From Mycolicibacterium sp. YH-1 (GTDB lineage: Bacteria; Actinomycetota; Actinomycetes; Mycobacteriales; Mycobacteriaceae), in the NCBI RefSeq assembly GCF_022557175.1, contig NZ_CP092915.1, forward strand, positions 2,604,001 through 2,668,000: DNA of 64,000 nt, written 5' to 3'. The notes beneath the pieces are model-generated. The model saw nothing but the letters and a program-made list of their open reading frames with translations, made no database searches and was not told the DNA's origin. Below are positions 34,492-43,123 of this stretch, in pieces; positions within the stretch are counted from its first letter, which is position 1, and the number at the start of each line of letters is the position of its first letter. The translations under genes and the position numbers were made by a program.

Positions 34492-34544
34492 AACGTGAAC
34501 TTGTTGTCGAGGATCGAGTGATTTCTCACCATCGACTTCACGTT
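34492..34544. terminator. Interrupted hairpin between convergent genes
   Basis: AACGTGAA (34492-34499) pairs with TTCACGTT (34537-34544), and inside it GTCGA (34506-34510) pairs with TCGAC (34532-34536), with a 6-nt bulge on one side. It lies between the stops of the GjpA-like gene and the convergent VTT gene, where a bidirectional terminator is expected. Confidence 0.4.
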
Positions 34545-34551
34545 CGGCGGA

Positions 34552-35280
34552 TCAGTTGACGCTGGAGCGTCTCCGCCACGCGCGGTAGCCACGGTGGGCG
34601 GTGAACGCCCCGATGATCGCGGTCACACACCACACCGCGATGGCCGAATAGGCCAGTGGTGCAGACAGATCGCCGATCGATGCGCCCAGCGCGGTGTAGA
34701 CGAAGGCCCGCGGCGCCGACCCGATGAACGCGCCGACCGCCATCTGCCACAACGGCACCCCGAACGCGCCGAAGGCGTAGGAGGCCAGCGCGTCCGAGAC
34801 ACCCGGGATGAACCGCTGACCGACGACCGCCCACAGCCCCCGCCGCTGGATCTGCTGATCGAGTAGGTCAGCACGGTCGGTCCCGAGCAGTGCACGCGCG
34901 CTCTCGCGGCCGGCGCGGCGACCGATGAGACTGGTGATCATCGCAGTGCCCATCGCCGAGCCCAGCGTGACGAACGTCCCGAGCACGGGACCGAAGAGCA
35001 CACCGCTGCCGGCAGCCAGGATCGGGCCGGGCACGAATACCGCACCCAGCACGGCGGACATCACGACGTAGGCGAGTGGGGCCGCGGGGCCTGCGGCCTG
35101 GATCGCGTTCCGCACACCCTCGACGTCGATGACACGCGTCACCGCGACTAGATAGAACAGGCCGAGCAGGAACGCCGCGAACAGTGCCAGCCGCAGGATG
35201 TGGCGCCGCCGGGACGGCCCGGGCACTGGGGCCGGGGCATCGGCGGGGGCGGGGTCGGAGTCCGGGTCGGAGTCGGTCAT
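34552..35280 (-). CDS. DedA/TVP38-type VTT-domain membrane protein
   Basis: The 242-aa form starts at ATG 35280 (MTDSDPDSDPAPADAPA); ATG 35301 is an alternative. After an acidic-proline N-tail comes a helix, then the VTT domain: VMSAVLGAVFVPGPILAAGS, GSAMGTAMITSLIGRRAGRE and VGQRFIPGVSDALASYAFGA. The F/G-P motifs and re-entrant segments fit TVP38/TMEM64 and DedA proteins, implicated in lipid scrambling or membrane homeostasis. Its substrate is unknown. It is convergent with the GjpA-like gene. Confidence 0.82.
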   Translation of the reverse strand: MTDSDPDSDPAPADAPAPVPGPSRRRHILRLALFAAFLLGLFYLVAVTRVIDVEGVRNAIQAAGPAAPLAYVVMSAVLGAVFVPGPILAAGSGVLFGPVLGTFVTLGSAMGTAMITSLIGRRAGRESARALLGTDRADLLDQQIQRRGLWAVVGQRFIPGVSDALASYAFGAFGVPLWQMAVGAFIGSAPRAFVYTALGASIGDLSAPLAYSAIAVWCVTAIIGAFTAHRGYRAWRRRSSVN

Positions 35281-35369
35281 CTTGACCCGATTCTTTCCCA
35301 TCACCGAAAAACCATTTGCGGCAACCTCGTCCACAGCCGTTGAATCGACCCCATGGGTGGGGGCAGCGG

Positions 35370-35570
35370 GTGACCGAGTGGGGCTGGCGGCGGTTGTGGT
35401 GCATACCGCAGATGTCGCGTGAGTGCAGCCCGGAGCACGACTTTGGGCACCTCGAACTCGACGCCATCGGTTCGGCATTCGGGCGAGATCGAACCCGTCG
35501 GGCGCTGTCGGGGGTGGGCTCACGCATCGAGCCCTGGTCGTCGACGATTGTCGACGACCTGACCCGCTGA
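35370..35570 (+). CDS. Possible small protein of 66 aa
   Basis: GTG 35370 opens VTEWGWRRLWCIPQMSRECS with a GGTGGGGG stretch upstream, and the frame runs to TGA 35568-35570. Codon third positions are strongly G/C through the whole frame, as in real genes here. It fills the otherwise empty gap between the VTT and SDR genes. Two cysteines and SPEHDFGHLELD are visible. I recognise no family. It could also be chance in GC-rich DNA. Confidence 0.42.
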   Translation: MTEWGWRRLWCIPQMSRECSPEHDFGHLELDAIGSAFGRDRTRRALSGVGSRIEPWSSTIVDDLTR

Positions 35571-35572
35571 CG

Positions 35573-36340
35573 TCAGACCCGCACCCCCGAGGACGCGCCG
35601 ACCAGGCCACCGTCGATCACGAGGTCCTGCCCGTTGATGTAGGACGCCGCTGGGGACGCCAGGAACACCACGGCTGCGGCGACGTCCTCGGCAGTGCCGA
35701 ACCGCGCTGCGGGGATTGCAGAACGGATGTCATTGTGTGCGTCGTCGGCGACGTTGTCGTGGAACATCGGCGTCGCGATGTACCCGGGGCTCACCGAGTT
35801 GACCCGGATCCGCCGCGGGGCAAGTTCGGCCGCCAACGTGCGGGCCAGGCTGTGCACCGCAGCCTTGGTCGCTGAGTACAGCGTCGCTCCCGCCATCCCG
35901 CGGTGCAGTGTCCACGATGCGTTGACGATGATCGCCGAACCATCGGCGAGCAGCGGCAGGGCCTTCTGGATCGTGAAGTACACGCCCTTGAAGTTGATCC
36001 CGACGATGCGGTCGAACTCCGCGCCGGTGACCTCGTCGGCGGGCTGGAATGCCGCGACCCCCGCGTTCGCGAACAGCAGATCGAGGCGGCCGAATCTTTC
36101 GGCGACCTCGGCGATCGCCGTATCCAGGGCTTCGGAATCGGCGGCGTCGGCGGCGATTCCGAGCACGCGGTCGCCGCCGCCGAGGTCGGCGCGTGCCGCC
36201 GCCAGACGCGCGGTGTCGCGTCCGGTGATGGCCACCCTGCCGCCGGCCCGCAGTAGGAGGCGTGCGGTCTCCAGGCCCATCCCGCTGGTGCCGCCGGTGA
36301 TCAGGGCCGTGGTCGGTGAGTGAAAGTCGTTGTCGGTCAT
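35573..36340 (-). CDS. Short-chain dehydrogenase/reductase
   Basis: The 255-aa classical SDR has the cofactor motif TGGTSGMG at residues about 16-23, NAG (FANAGVAAF) and the catalytic YSATK near residue 156, preceded by the serine strand IIVNASWTLHR. The C-terminus INGQDLVIDGGLVG is typical. AITGRD after the second strand suggests NADP(H). It lies 72 nt downstream of an XRE-type regulator on the same strand, a pairing common in actinobacteria. The substrate is not predictable. Confidence 0.88.
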   Translation of the reverse strand: MTDNDFHSPTTALITGGTSGMGLETARLLLRAGGRVAITGRDTARLAAARADLGGGDRVLGIAADAADSEALDTAIAEVAERFGRLDLLFANAGVAAFQPADEVTGAEFDRIVGINFKGVYFTIQKALPLLADGSAIIVNASWTLHRGMAGATLYSATKAAVHSLARTLAAELAPRRIRVNSVSPGYIATPMFHDNVADDAHNDIRSAIPAARFGTAEDVAAAVVFLASPAASYINGQDLVIDGGLVGASSGVRV

Positions 36341-36412
36341 GACACCAGCGTGGGTGGTGTCGGCCGCCGCAACCAGTGCGGACTCAACATGGGACCGCCA
36401 CCACCAGGATGA

Positions 36413-37201
36413 TCAGGGACGTGGGTTGTACATCTCCACAAACCACTGTGGCTGGTCGACGATCCGCATGGTGGTGGTGTCGAAGTAGAGGTCGCCCAGT
36501 TCGGGGTGGCGGACGGCCTTGACGGACTGGGATGCGACGCCGACGTCGTGGCGCGCCCACATCGCCGCGAACTCAGGGCTACGGGAGCGCAGGTCGTCGA
36601 TGATCCGGCCGAACTCGGGGTCGCCTGGGAAGTGCGCGGCATCGGCACGGAACGCCGCCACCACGGCGGGAGCGGCGGTGGCCCACGACGCGTGGACACC
36701 GCGGTACCGCTCGTTGGTGAAGAACGCCACCAGACAGTTGCGGTCGTCGTCGCCCAGGCCGAACACCGTGCGGGTGGCGTCGTTGACGGCGAGCACGTTC
36801 CAGTAAATGTCCCGCAGAATGGCAGGCCTGGGCAACCACGCGTCGAGCAGATTGCGTAGTTCGGGTGGGATCGCAGTCTGGCGGTCGGTCGCGACCGGGG
36901 GTGGGTTGAGCCCGGCGAGCAGGTAGAGGTGCGTGCGCTCGGGCTCCGCCAGCCGCAGCGCTCGGGAGATCGCGTCGAGGACGTCGGCTGAGACCTTGAT
37001 ATCGCGTCCCTGTTCGAGCCAGGTGTACCAGGACAGGCCGACCCCGGCCAGCGATGCGACCTCTTCGCGTCGCAGGCCTGGCGTGCGGCGGCGACCGACG
37101 TCGACGATGCCGACGTCCTGTGGTGTCAGCCGCTCGCGGCGAGTGCGCAGGAAATCGCGGAGCTGACTGCGACGGTCGTCCCGCGTTGATGTCGGCTCCA
37201 C
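36413..37201 (-). CDS. XRE-type regulator with MmyB-like ligand domain
   Basis: The 262-aa protein starts at GTG 37201 (VEPTSTRDDRRSQL). The N-terminal helix-turn-helix reads RTPGLRREEVASLAGVGLSW then YTWLEQGRDIKVSADVLDAI. The C-terminal half (ILRDIYWNVLAVNDATRTVF, DLYFDTTTMRIVDQPQWF) is the MmyB-like ligand-binding fold seen in many actinobacterial regulators. It probably controls the SDR gene just downstream. Confidence 0.86.
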   Translation of the reverse strand: MEPTSTRDDRRSQLRDFLRTRRERLTPQDVGIVDVGRRRTPGLRREEVASLAGVGLSWYTWLEQGRDIKVSADVLDAISRALRLAEPERTHLYLLAGLNPPPVATDRQTAIPPELRNLLDAWLPRPAILRDIYWNVLAVNDATRTVFGLGDDDRNCLVAFFTNERYRGVHASWATAAPAVVAAFRADAAHFPGDPEFGRIIDDLRSRSPEFAAMWARHDVGVASQSVKAVRHPELGDLYFDTTTMRIVDQPQWFVEMYNPRP

Positions 37202-37233
37202 GATCGACAGGTTAATGTCACGCCGCACCGACG

Positions 37234-37755
37234 TCAGCCGCGCGCCGAACCCTCCAGCGGTCCGCCGTCGACTGCCTGAAGCAGACAGATGACGGTACTG
37301 GGCAGGGGAATCGCGCCGGTGCGATCCTGCTTCGAGTCGATGAGGTAGGTGACGGACAGGGTGCGTTCGGCGGCGCCGCCCGTGTACTGGTCGACACCCG
37401 CGGCACATGCCCGATCCGCGACGTCGGCGATGGCGGCGTTGACGGCGACGGGCGCCAACAGGTACACCTCGGCCCGATGCGGGCCCGAGCAGTCGACGGC
37501 GGTGACTGTGGCCTCGCCGACATCGACGGCGGGTACCTCGGCGACACACTCACCGACCTGCAGGTCGACCCACTGCTTCGTTTGCGGGGCGGACGGCGGG
37601 GGACCGGCTGCGGCGGTCGAAGACACCGAAGCGGGTACCGACACCGGTGCGGCGACCGACGATTCGCCAGACCCGGAGTCACTCGCCCCGCAGGCAGTAA
37701 GCAGTGCGACGGCGGTGAGTAGCGCCCACCTGCCGCAACGACTCTGGATTCGCAT
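37234..37755 (-). CDS. Secreted lipoprotein with septum-formation-type domain
   Basis: The 173-aa protein has a basic N-terminus, hydrophobic stretch and lipobox LTAC with cysteine at residue 22. A Ser/Pro/Ala-rich linker leads to VDLQVGECVAEVP and VTAVDCSGPHRAEVYLLAPV. The paired cysteines and SGPHRAEV strand are typical of the Septum_form/DUF4190-associated domain of actinobacteria. The exact role is unknown. It ends 32 nt before the XRE regulator. Confidence 0.72.
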   Translation of the reverse strand: MRIQSRCGRWALLTAVALLTACGASDSGSGESSVAAPVSVPASVSSTAAAGPPPSAPQTKQWVDLQVGECVAEVPAVDVGEATVTAVDCSGPHRAEVYLLAPVAVNAAIADVADRACAAGVDQYTGGAAERTLSVTYLIDSKQDRTGAIPLPSTVICLLQAVDGGPLEGSARG

Positions 37756-37941
37756 GCCCGCCTCCGATCCGCGCCGGTCGACTAGCGGTTGAGTCTAGGC
37801 CCGGCAGTCGCTGTCACGTCATAACTGCGGCCGCGATCCCATGGCGGAGGTGTGGAAATCGGGTCAGTGGGTACAGACGTCTTGCGCAGCACCGGCGCCC
37901 CGTGAGGCGCTGCCCACCGACTGAGCCCGAAAGAGAAGTGA

Positions 37942-39477
37942 ATGCGACGACCAGCGGCCGTGACCGCCGCCATGGTCGCGCTGCTCGTGGCAGTCCTGGT
38001 GTCGGCGTCATGCGCCCCCGCACAGCGAGTGAATCTGGGTGACTCCGCGGGCAACCTGATCGCTGCGATCGCCGGTGAACCCGATCAACTCGACCCGCAG
38101 AAGACCAGCTCCTACTTCTCCTTCGAGGTTCTCGAGAATGTGTTCGACACGCTCGTCGAACCCGATGCGAACCTCGAGATGCGGCCCGCGCTGGCCGAGT
38201 CGTGGGACGTGACACCAGATCAGCTGACGTGGACCTTCCACCTGCGCGACGGTGTGACGTTCCATGACGGCAGCCCGCTGCGCGCCGACGACGTCGTGTA
38301 CTCCTACCGGCGGATCATCGACGAGAAGCTGTCCAACGTCGACAAGTTCAGCGCGGTCGCCGACGTGAGCGCGCCCGACGAGGACACCGTGCTGATCCGA
38401 GTCAAACAGCCCACCCCGAATCTGCTGACCAACCTCGGCGGGTTCAAGGGCATGGCGATCGTGTCGCGCGCCAACGTGGAGTCCGGCCAGATCGCCAGGC
38501 ATCCAGTGGGTACCGGTCCGTTCGCCTTCGTCGCGCAGCGCAGTGGTGACTCGATCACGTTGGCGGCCAACGCCGATTACTGGGGCGGCGCCCCCAAGGT
38601 GCCAGGCGTGACGTTCCAGTTCATCTCCGAGCCCTCGACCGCGCTGTCGGCTCTGCAGGCAGGCGAGGTCGACTGGACCGACTCGATACCCACTCAGCGC
38701 GTCGCGCAGCTCGCCGGCGACGACTCGATTCACCTCGCGGTGACCCCGAGTAACGATTACTGGTACCTCGCACTCAACGAGGCTCGCCAGCCCTGGAACG
38801 ACGTGCGGGTTCGGCGGGCCATCGCGTACGCCATCGACCGCGACGCCATCGTGGCCGCCACCAGCTACGGCACGGCCGTGGCCAACCAGCTGGCGATCCC
38901 CGAGGGCAATCCCTGGTACATCCACTACGACGCCTACCGCTATGACATCGAGGAGGCCAAGCGCCTGCTGGCCGAGGCGGGTACCACGCCCACCAACATG
39001 GACATGCTCGTCACCAGTGAGTACCCGGAGACCGTGACAGCGGCCCAGGTGATCGCCGACAACCTCAAACCCCTTGGCATCACGGTCAACATCCGCACCG
39101 TCGACATGGCGACCTGGCTCGACGAACAGAACACCGGCAACTTCGACATGTTGATGATGGGCTGGCTCGGGAACATCGACCCCGATGACTTCTACTACGC
39201 CCAACACCACACCGGCGGGTCGAGCAACGCGCAGAAGTTCTCCGACCCGGAGGTCGACCGCCTGCTGGATGCCGGCCGCGTGCAGACAGCCCGCGACGCG
39301 CGCGCCGATGACTACGCCAAGGCCGCCACCCTCATCGCCGATCGGGTCAGCTACATCTACCTCTACAACCCGTCGGTGATCCAGGGGTGGACGCCGGCAC
39401 TCACCGGCTATGACGCGCGCCGCGACGGTGCGATCCGGTTCCGCACCGCTGCCCTGGCCGGGGACGACGACCAATGA
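37942..39477 (+). CDS. Peptide/oligopeptide-type ABC substrate-binding lipoprotein
   Basis: The 511-aa SBP_bac_5 protein has signal helix VALLVAVLVSASC with lipid cysteine at residue 24. It contains EPDQLDPQKTSSYFSFEVLE, LAESWDVTPDQLTWTFHLRD and the family signature VTFHDGSPLRADDVVYSYRR. RBS AAAGAGAAG precedes ATG 37942. It begins a four-gene operon with two permeases and a double ATPase, so it delivers a peptide, nickel-chelate or similar ligand across the inner membrane. Confidence 0.9.
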   Translation: MRRPAAVTAAMVALLVAVLVSASCAPAQRVNLGDSAGNLIAAIAGEPDQLDPQKTSSYFSFEVLENVFDTLVEPDANLEMRPALAESWDVTPDQLTWTFHLRDGVTFHDGSPLRADDVVYSYRRIIDEKLSNVDKFSAVADVSAPDEDTVLIRVKQPTPNLLTNLGGFKGMAIVSRANVESGQIARHPVGTGPFAFVAQRSGDSITLAANADYWGGAPKVPGVTFQFISEPSTALSALQAGEVDWTDSIPTQRVAQLAGDDSIHLAVTPSNDYWYLALNEARQPWNDVRVRRAIAYAIDRDAIVAATSYGTAVANQLAIPEGNPWYIHYDAYRYDIEEAKRLLAEAGTTPTNMDMLVTSEYPETVTAAQVIADNLKPLGITVNIRTVDMATWLDEQNTGNFDMLMMGWLGNIDPDDFYYAQHHTGGSSNAQKFSDPEVDRLLDAGRVQTARDARADDYAKAATLIADRVSYIYLYNPSVIQGWTPALTGYDARRDGAIRFRTAALAGDDDQ

Positions 39478-39490
39478 CAGACAGCGACCA

Positions 39491-40465
39491 ATGACCATGC
39501 CCGCGTTCATATCTCACCCCGCCATGCAGTTCCTGGCCCGACGGGTGGCGTACTCGCTGGTCGTTCTGGTCGGCGTGCTGATCGTCGTGTTCGCCCTAGT
39601 GCACCTCGTCCCCGGCGACCCGGTGCGCATCGCGCTGGGCACGCGCTACACACCCGAGGCCTACGACGCGCTGCGGGCGGCCAGCGGGCTGGACCGGCCG
39701 ATCGTCGAGCAGTTCTTCGGCTACATCGCGTCGGCCGCGCGCGGTGACCTCGGCGTCAGCTTCCGCAATGGCGATCCCGTCGCCGAGATCCTCATCGAGC
39801 GCCTACCCGCCACGGTGTCACTTGCCGTCGTCGGCATCCTGATCGCCCTGTGCATCGCGCTGCCCGCAGGCATCTCGTCGGCCCTTCGGGAGGGCAAGCT
39901 CAGCGACGCCATCGTCCGCGTCACGAGTCAGTTCGGTGTCTCAGTACCCGACTTCTGGATGGCGATCCTGCTCATCGCGCTGTTCTCCACGACGCTGGGG
40001 TGGCTGCCCACATCGGGCTACCGACCGCTGTTCGGTGATCCCGCGGGCTGGCTGAGTCACATCGTCCTGCCCGGTCTCACCGTCGGACTGGTGGCGGGGG
40101 CGATCATGACTCGCTACGTCCGATCGGCCGTACTCGACGTCGCCGCAATGGGTTACGTGCGCACCGCCCGATCCAAGGGGCTGTCGCCTGCGGTGGTGAC
40201 CTTCCGGCACACCGTCCGCAACGCTCTGGTCCCGATCCTCACCATCACCGGGATCCAGCTCGCCACCATTCTCGGTGGCGTCATCGTCGTCGAGGTGGTG
40301 TTCGCCTGGCCGGGCCTGGGTCGGCTGGTCTACAACGCCGTCTCGGCGCGGGACTACCCGGTGATCCAGGGTGCGGTGTTGTTGATCGCCGCACTGTTCC
40401 TGCTCATCAACTTGGTCGTGGACCTCCTCTACGCCGTCGTCGACCCGAGGATCCGGCTGTCATGA
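39491..40465 (+). CDS. ABC permease, DppB/OppB type
   Basis: The 324-aa protein has N-terminal helix FLARRVAYSLVVLVGVLIVV, the OppB-type HLVPGDPVRIALG loop and the EAA-like segment AAMGYVRTARSKGLSPAVVT then FRHTVRNALVPI. ATG 39491 is preferred to an upstream frame extension that overlaps the binding-protein gene; ATG 39497 is also possible. It overlaps the next permease gene by 4 bp. Confidence 0.89.
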   Translation: MTMPAFISHPAMQFLARRVAYSLVVLVGVLIVVFALVHLVPGDPVRIALGTRYTPEAYDALRAASGLDRPIVEQFFGYIASAARGDLGVSFRNGDPVAEILIERLPATVSLAVVGILIALCIALPAGISSALREGKLSDAIVRVTSQFGVSVPDFWMAILLIALFSTTLGWLPTSGYRPLFGDPAGWLSHIVLPGLTVGLVAGAIMTRYVRSAVLDVAAMGYVRTARSKGLSPAVVTFRHTVRNALVPILTITGIQLATILGGVIVVEVVFAWPGLGRLVYNAVSARDYPVIQGAVLLIAALFLLINLVVDLLYAVVDPRIRLS

Positions 40466-41343
40466 CCGACGAGACGCTGAATCAGCCGCGCATCACCTCG
40501 TGGCGGCTGCTGCTCGGCAACCCCGTCACGGTGGCCAGCGGCGCCCTGCTCGCGATCGTGGCAGTCATCGCCGTCGCCGCGGAATGGATTGCGCCGTACG
40601 GTATCAACGACGTCGACGTTCCCAGCGCGTTGCAGGGACCCAGTGCCGCGCACTGGTTCGGTACCGACGAACTCGGCCGCGATGTGCTGTCGCGCGTCCT
40701 GGTGGCAGTACAGGCGTCGATGCAGGTTGCCGTCGTCAGCGTGGCGTTCGCCGTTGTCGTGGGAGTGACGGTCGGGGTGATCGCCGGATATCGAGGTGGC
40801 TGGCTCGACACGGTGTTCATGCGCGTCGTCGACGTCATGTTCGCGTTCCCCGTACTGCTGCTCGCCCTGGCGATCGTCGCGATCCTGGGGCCTGGCGTCA
40901 CCACCACGATGCTGGCCATCGGTGTCGTCTACACGCCGATCTTCGCGCGGGTGGCGCGAGCTAGCACGCTGTCGGTGCGCGTCGAACCGTACGTTGCGGT
41001 ATCGCGCACCATGGGCACCGGCCACGCGTACGTGCTGGCCCGCCACATCCTGCCCAACATCGCGGGTCCGCTCATCGTCCAGACGACGCTGTCCCTCGCG
41101 TTCGCCATTCTCTCCGAGGCCGCACTGTCCTTCCTGGGCTTGGGAATACAACCTCCGGAGCCGTCACTGGGGCGGATGATCTTCGACTCGCAGGGCTTCG
41201 TCACGTTGGCGTGGTGGATGGCGGTGTTCCCCGGCGCGGCGATCTTCGTCATCGTCCTGGCGTTCAACCTGTTCGGTGACGGACTACGGGATGTCCTGGA
41301 TCCCAAACAGCGAACGATGCTGGAATCGCGGAGGAATCAGTGA
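40462..41343 (+). CDS. ABC permease, DppC/OppC type
   Basis: The 293-aa protein starts in the ATGA overlap with the DppB-type gene. It has the N-terminal OppC helix, APYGINDVDVPSALQGPSAA then HWFGTDELGRDVLSRVL, and the EAA loop RTMGTGHAYVLARHILPNIA. LSFLGLGIQPPEPSLGRMI is a strong DppC signature. Its end overlaps the ATPase gene (GTGA). Confidence 0.9.
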   Translation: MTDETLNQPRITSWRLLLGNPVTVASGALLAIVAVIAVAAEWIAPYGINDVDVPSALQGPSAAHWFGTDELGRDVLSRVLVAVQASMQVAVVSVAFAVVVGVTVGVIAGYRGGWLDTVFMRVVDVMFAFPVLLLALAIVAILGPGVTTTMLAIGVVYTPIFARVARASTLSVRVEPYVAVSRTMGTGHAYVLARHILPNIAGPLIVQTTLSLAFAILSEAALSFLGLGIQPPEPSLGRMIFDSQGFVTLAWWMAVFPGAAIFVIVLAFNLFGDGLRDVLDPKQRTMLESRRNQ

Positions 41344-42986
41344 CGCCGACACCGGGGGAGACCGGCCCCATCCTTGCCGTCAAGGATCTGCACGTGCGGA
41401 TCGGCCGGCGCGACATCGTCCGCGGTGTCACGTTGAGCGTGGCCGCCGAGCAGACGCTGGGAATCGTCGGCGAGTCCGGATCGGGCAAGTCGATGACGGT
41501 GCTCGCCGCGACCGGCCTCCTCGACGCGCCCGGCGCCGTCGCCACGGGGTCGAGCACTCTTGCGGGCACGGGGGGCTCGGGGCGCACTGAACTCGTCGGA
41601 GCCTCCCCGCGGGTGCTGCGCGGCGTGCACGGAAGCCGGATCGGCTTCGTTTTCCAGGATCCGGGCACCTCGCTCAACCCGCTGCTGACGCTCGAACGCC
41701 AGATCACCGAATCGGTCGAGACGCACCGTCGGGTGACGCGCCGCGAGGCCACCTCCCGTGCCCTTGAACTGCTCGAGGCGGTCGGCCTGCCCGACCCGCA
41801 GGCCCGGCTGCACTCCTACCCGCATCAGCTCTCCGGCGGGCAGCGCCAACGGGTGATGGTGGCGATCGCGCTGGCGTGTGACCCCGAACTGCTGGTCGCC
41901 GACGAGCCGACGACAGCACTCGACGTGACGACGCAGGCGCAGATCATCGACCTGATCCGCACCCTGCAGCGCGACTTCGGCACCGCGGTGGTGTGGATCA
42001 GCCACGACCTCGGTGTGATCGGCCAGGTCGCCGACGACGTCACGGTGCTCCGCGACGGTGCGGCCGTTGAGCAGGCACCGGTTCTCGACGTGTTCGACCG
42101 GCCCACAGCGGACTACACCCGCGAGCTGCTTGCCGCCCGGCCACTGGTCGGGACGGGCGGCCCACCGCCTCCCGCGCCGGACGCCACGGTGCTGCTCGAC
42201 GTCAGTGATCTCGACGTCCGCTTCCCGGTGATCACGCCGACTGGCCGCAGCACCGTCCACGCCGTGCAGGACCTGTCCTTCCAGATTCGGCGTGGCACCA
42301 CGCTCGGTCTGGTCGGCGAGTCCGGCTCGGGTAAGTCGACGGTGGCGGCCGCGCTGACCGGGTTGGTCGCCCCGGACCGCGGTCGGGTGTCCCTGGACGG
42401 CACTGACGTCCTGGCGGTGCGGGGCCGCGCGCAGAAGGCGCTACGTCGCCGGATCAGCCTGGTCTTCCAGGACCCGTTCTCGTCGCTGGATCCACGGCGG
42501 ACGGCGGGCACGGCGATCGGGGAGCCGCTGGCGGTGCACCGCATCGTGTCGGGCCGGCGGCAGCGTGCGGCGCGTGTGGCCGAACTGCTCGATCTCGTCG
42601 GACTGCCCGCATCGTTCGCGTCGCGGTATCCCCATGAGCTCTCCGGTGGTCAGCGTCAACGGGTGAGCATCGCCCGGGCACTCGCCCCCGATCCCGACCT
42701 GATGATCCTCGATGAGTCCACCGCGTCGCTCGACGTGTCGGTCCAGGCGCGGGTGCTTGATCTGCTGGCCGACCTGCAGCGCGACATGAGCCTGACCTAC
42801 CTGTTCATCGGCCACGACCTGGCGGTGATCCAACGGATGAGCCATGACGTGCTGGTGATGCGGGCCGGACGAGCGGTGGAGTACCGACCCGCGACGGAAC
42901 TGTTCGCCGCGCCCGAGCAGGAGTACACCCGAGCGCTGCTCGCCGCGGTGCCACCCGCGCGGCCCGCGACATTGCCTCGGCTGTAA
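41340..42986 (+). CDS. Fused double ATPase of the peptide-type ABC importer (DppD-DppF)
   Basis: This 548-aa chain has two complete ABC ATPase domains. Domain 1 has Walker A GESGSGKS, LSGGQRQRVMVAIALACDPE and ADEPTTALD. Domain 2 has GESGSGKS, LSGGQRQRVSIARALAPDPD and LDESTASLD, in which the usual P after E is S. Both have H-loops (SHD, GHD). The fusion and its length equal M. tuberculosis DppD as I recall it. The GTG start 41340 is coupled to the upstream permease. Confidence 0.9.
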   Translation: MTPTPGETGPILAVKDLHVRIGRRDIVRGVTLSVAAEQTLGIVGESGSGKSMTVLAATGLLDAPGAVATGSSTLAGTGGSGRTELVGASPRVLRGVHGSRIGFVFQDPGTSLNPLLTLERQITESVETHRRVTRREATSRALELLEAVGLPDPQARLHSYPHQLSGGQRQRVMVAIALACDPELLVADEPTTALDVTTQAQIIDLIRTLQRDFGTAVVWISHDLGVIGQVADDVTVLRDGAAVEQAPVLDVFDRPTADYTRELLAARPLVGTGGPPPPAPDATVLLDVSDLDVRFPVITPTGRSTVHAVQDLSFQIRRGTTLGLVGESGSGKSTVAAALTGLVAPDRGRVSLDGTDVLAVRGRAQKALRRRISLVFQDPFSSLDPRRTAGTAIGEPLAVHRIVSGRRQRAARVAELLDLVGLPASFASRYPHELSGGQRQRVSIARALAPDPDLMILDESTASLDVSVQARVLDLLADLQRDMSLTYLFIGHDLAVIQRMSHDVLVMRAGRAVEYRPATELFAAPEQEYTRALLAAVPPARPATLPRL

Positions 42987-43123
42987 CGGATCCACCGAAT
43001 CGACGATGGATGTAGTGAAGCCGCGGCAGCTGCTGGTTCAGGGCCAGCGTTGGGGGAGATGGCTGCGCATGGAAGCAGTGGCGGAGACGTCATGCTCCGT
43101 GAATTCAGAGGAGTAGACGCACG

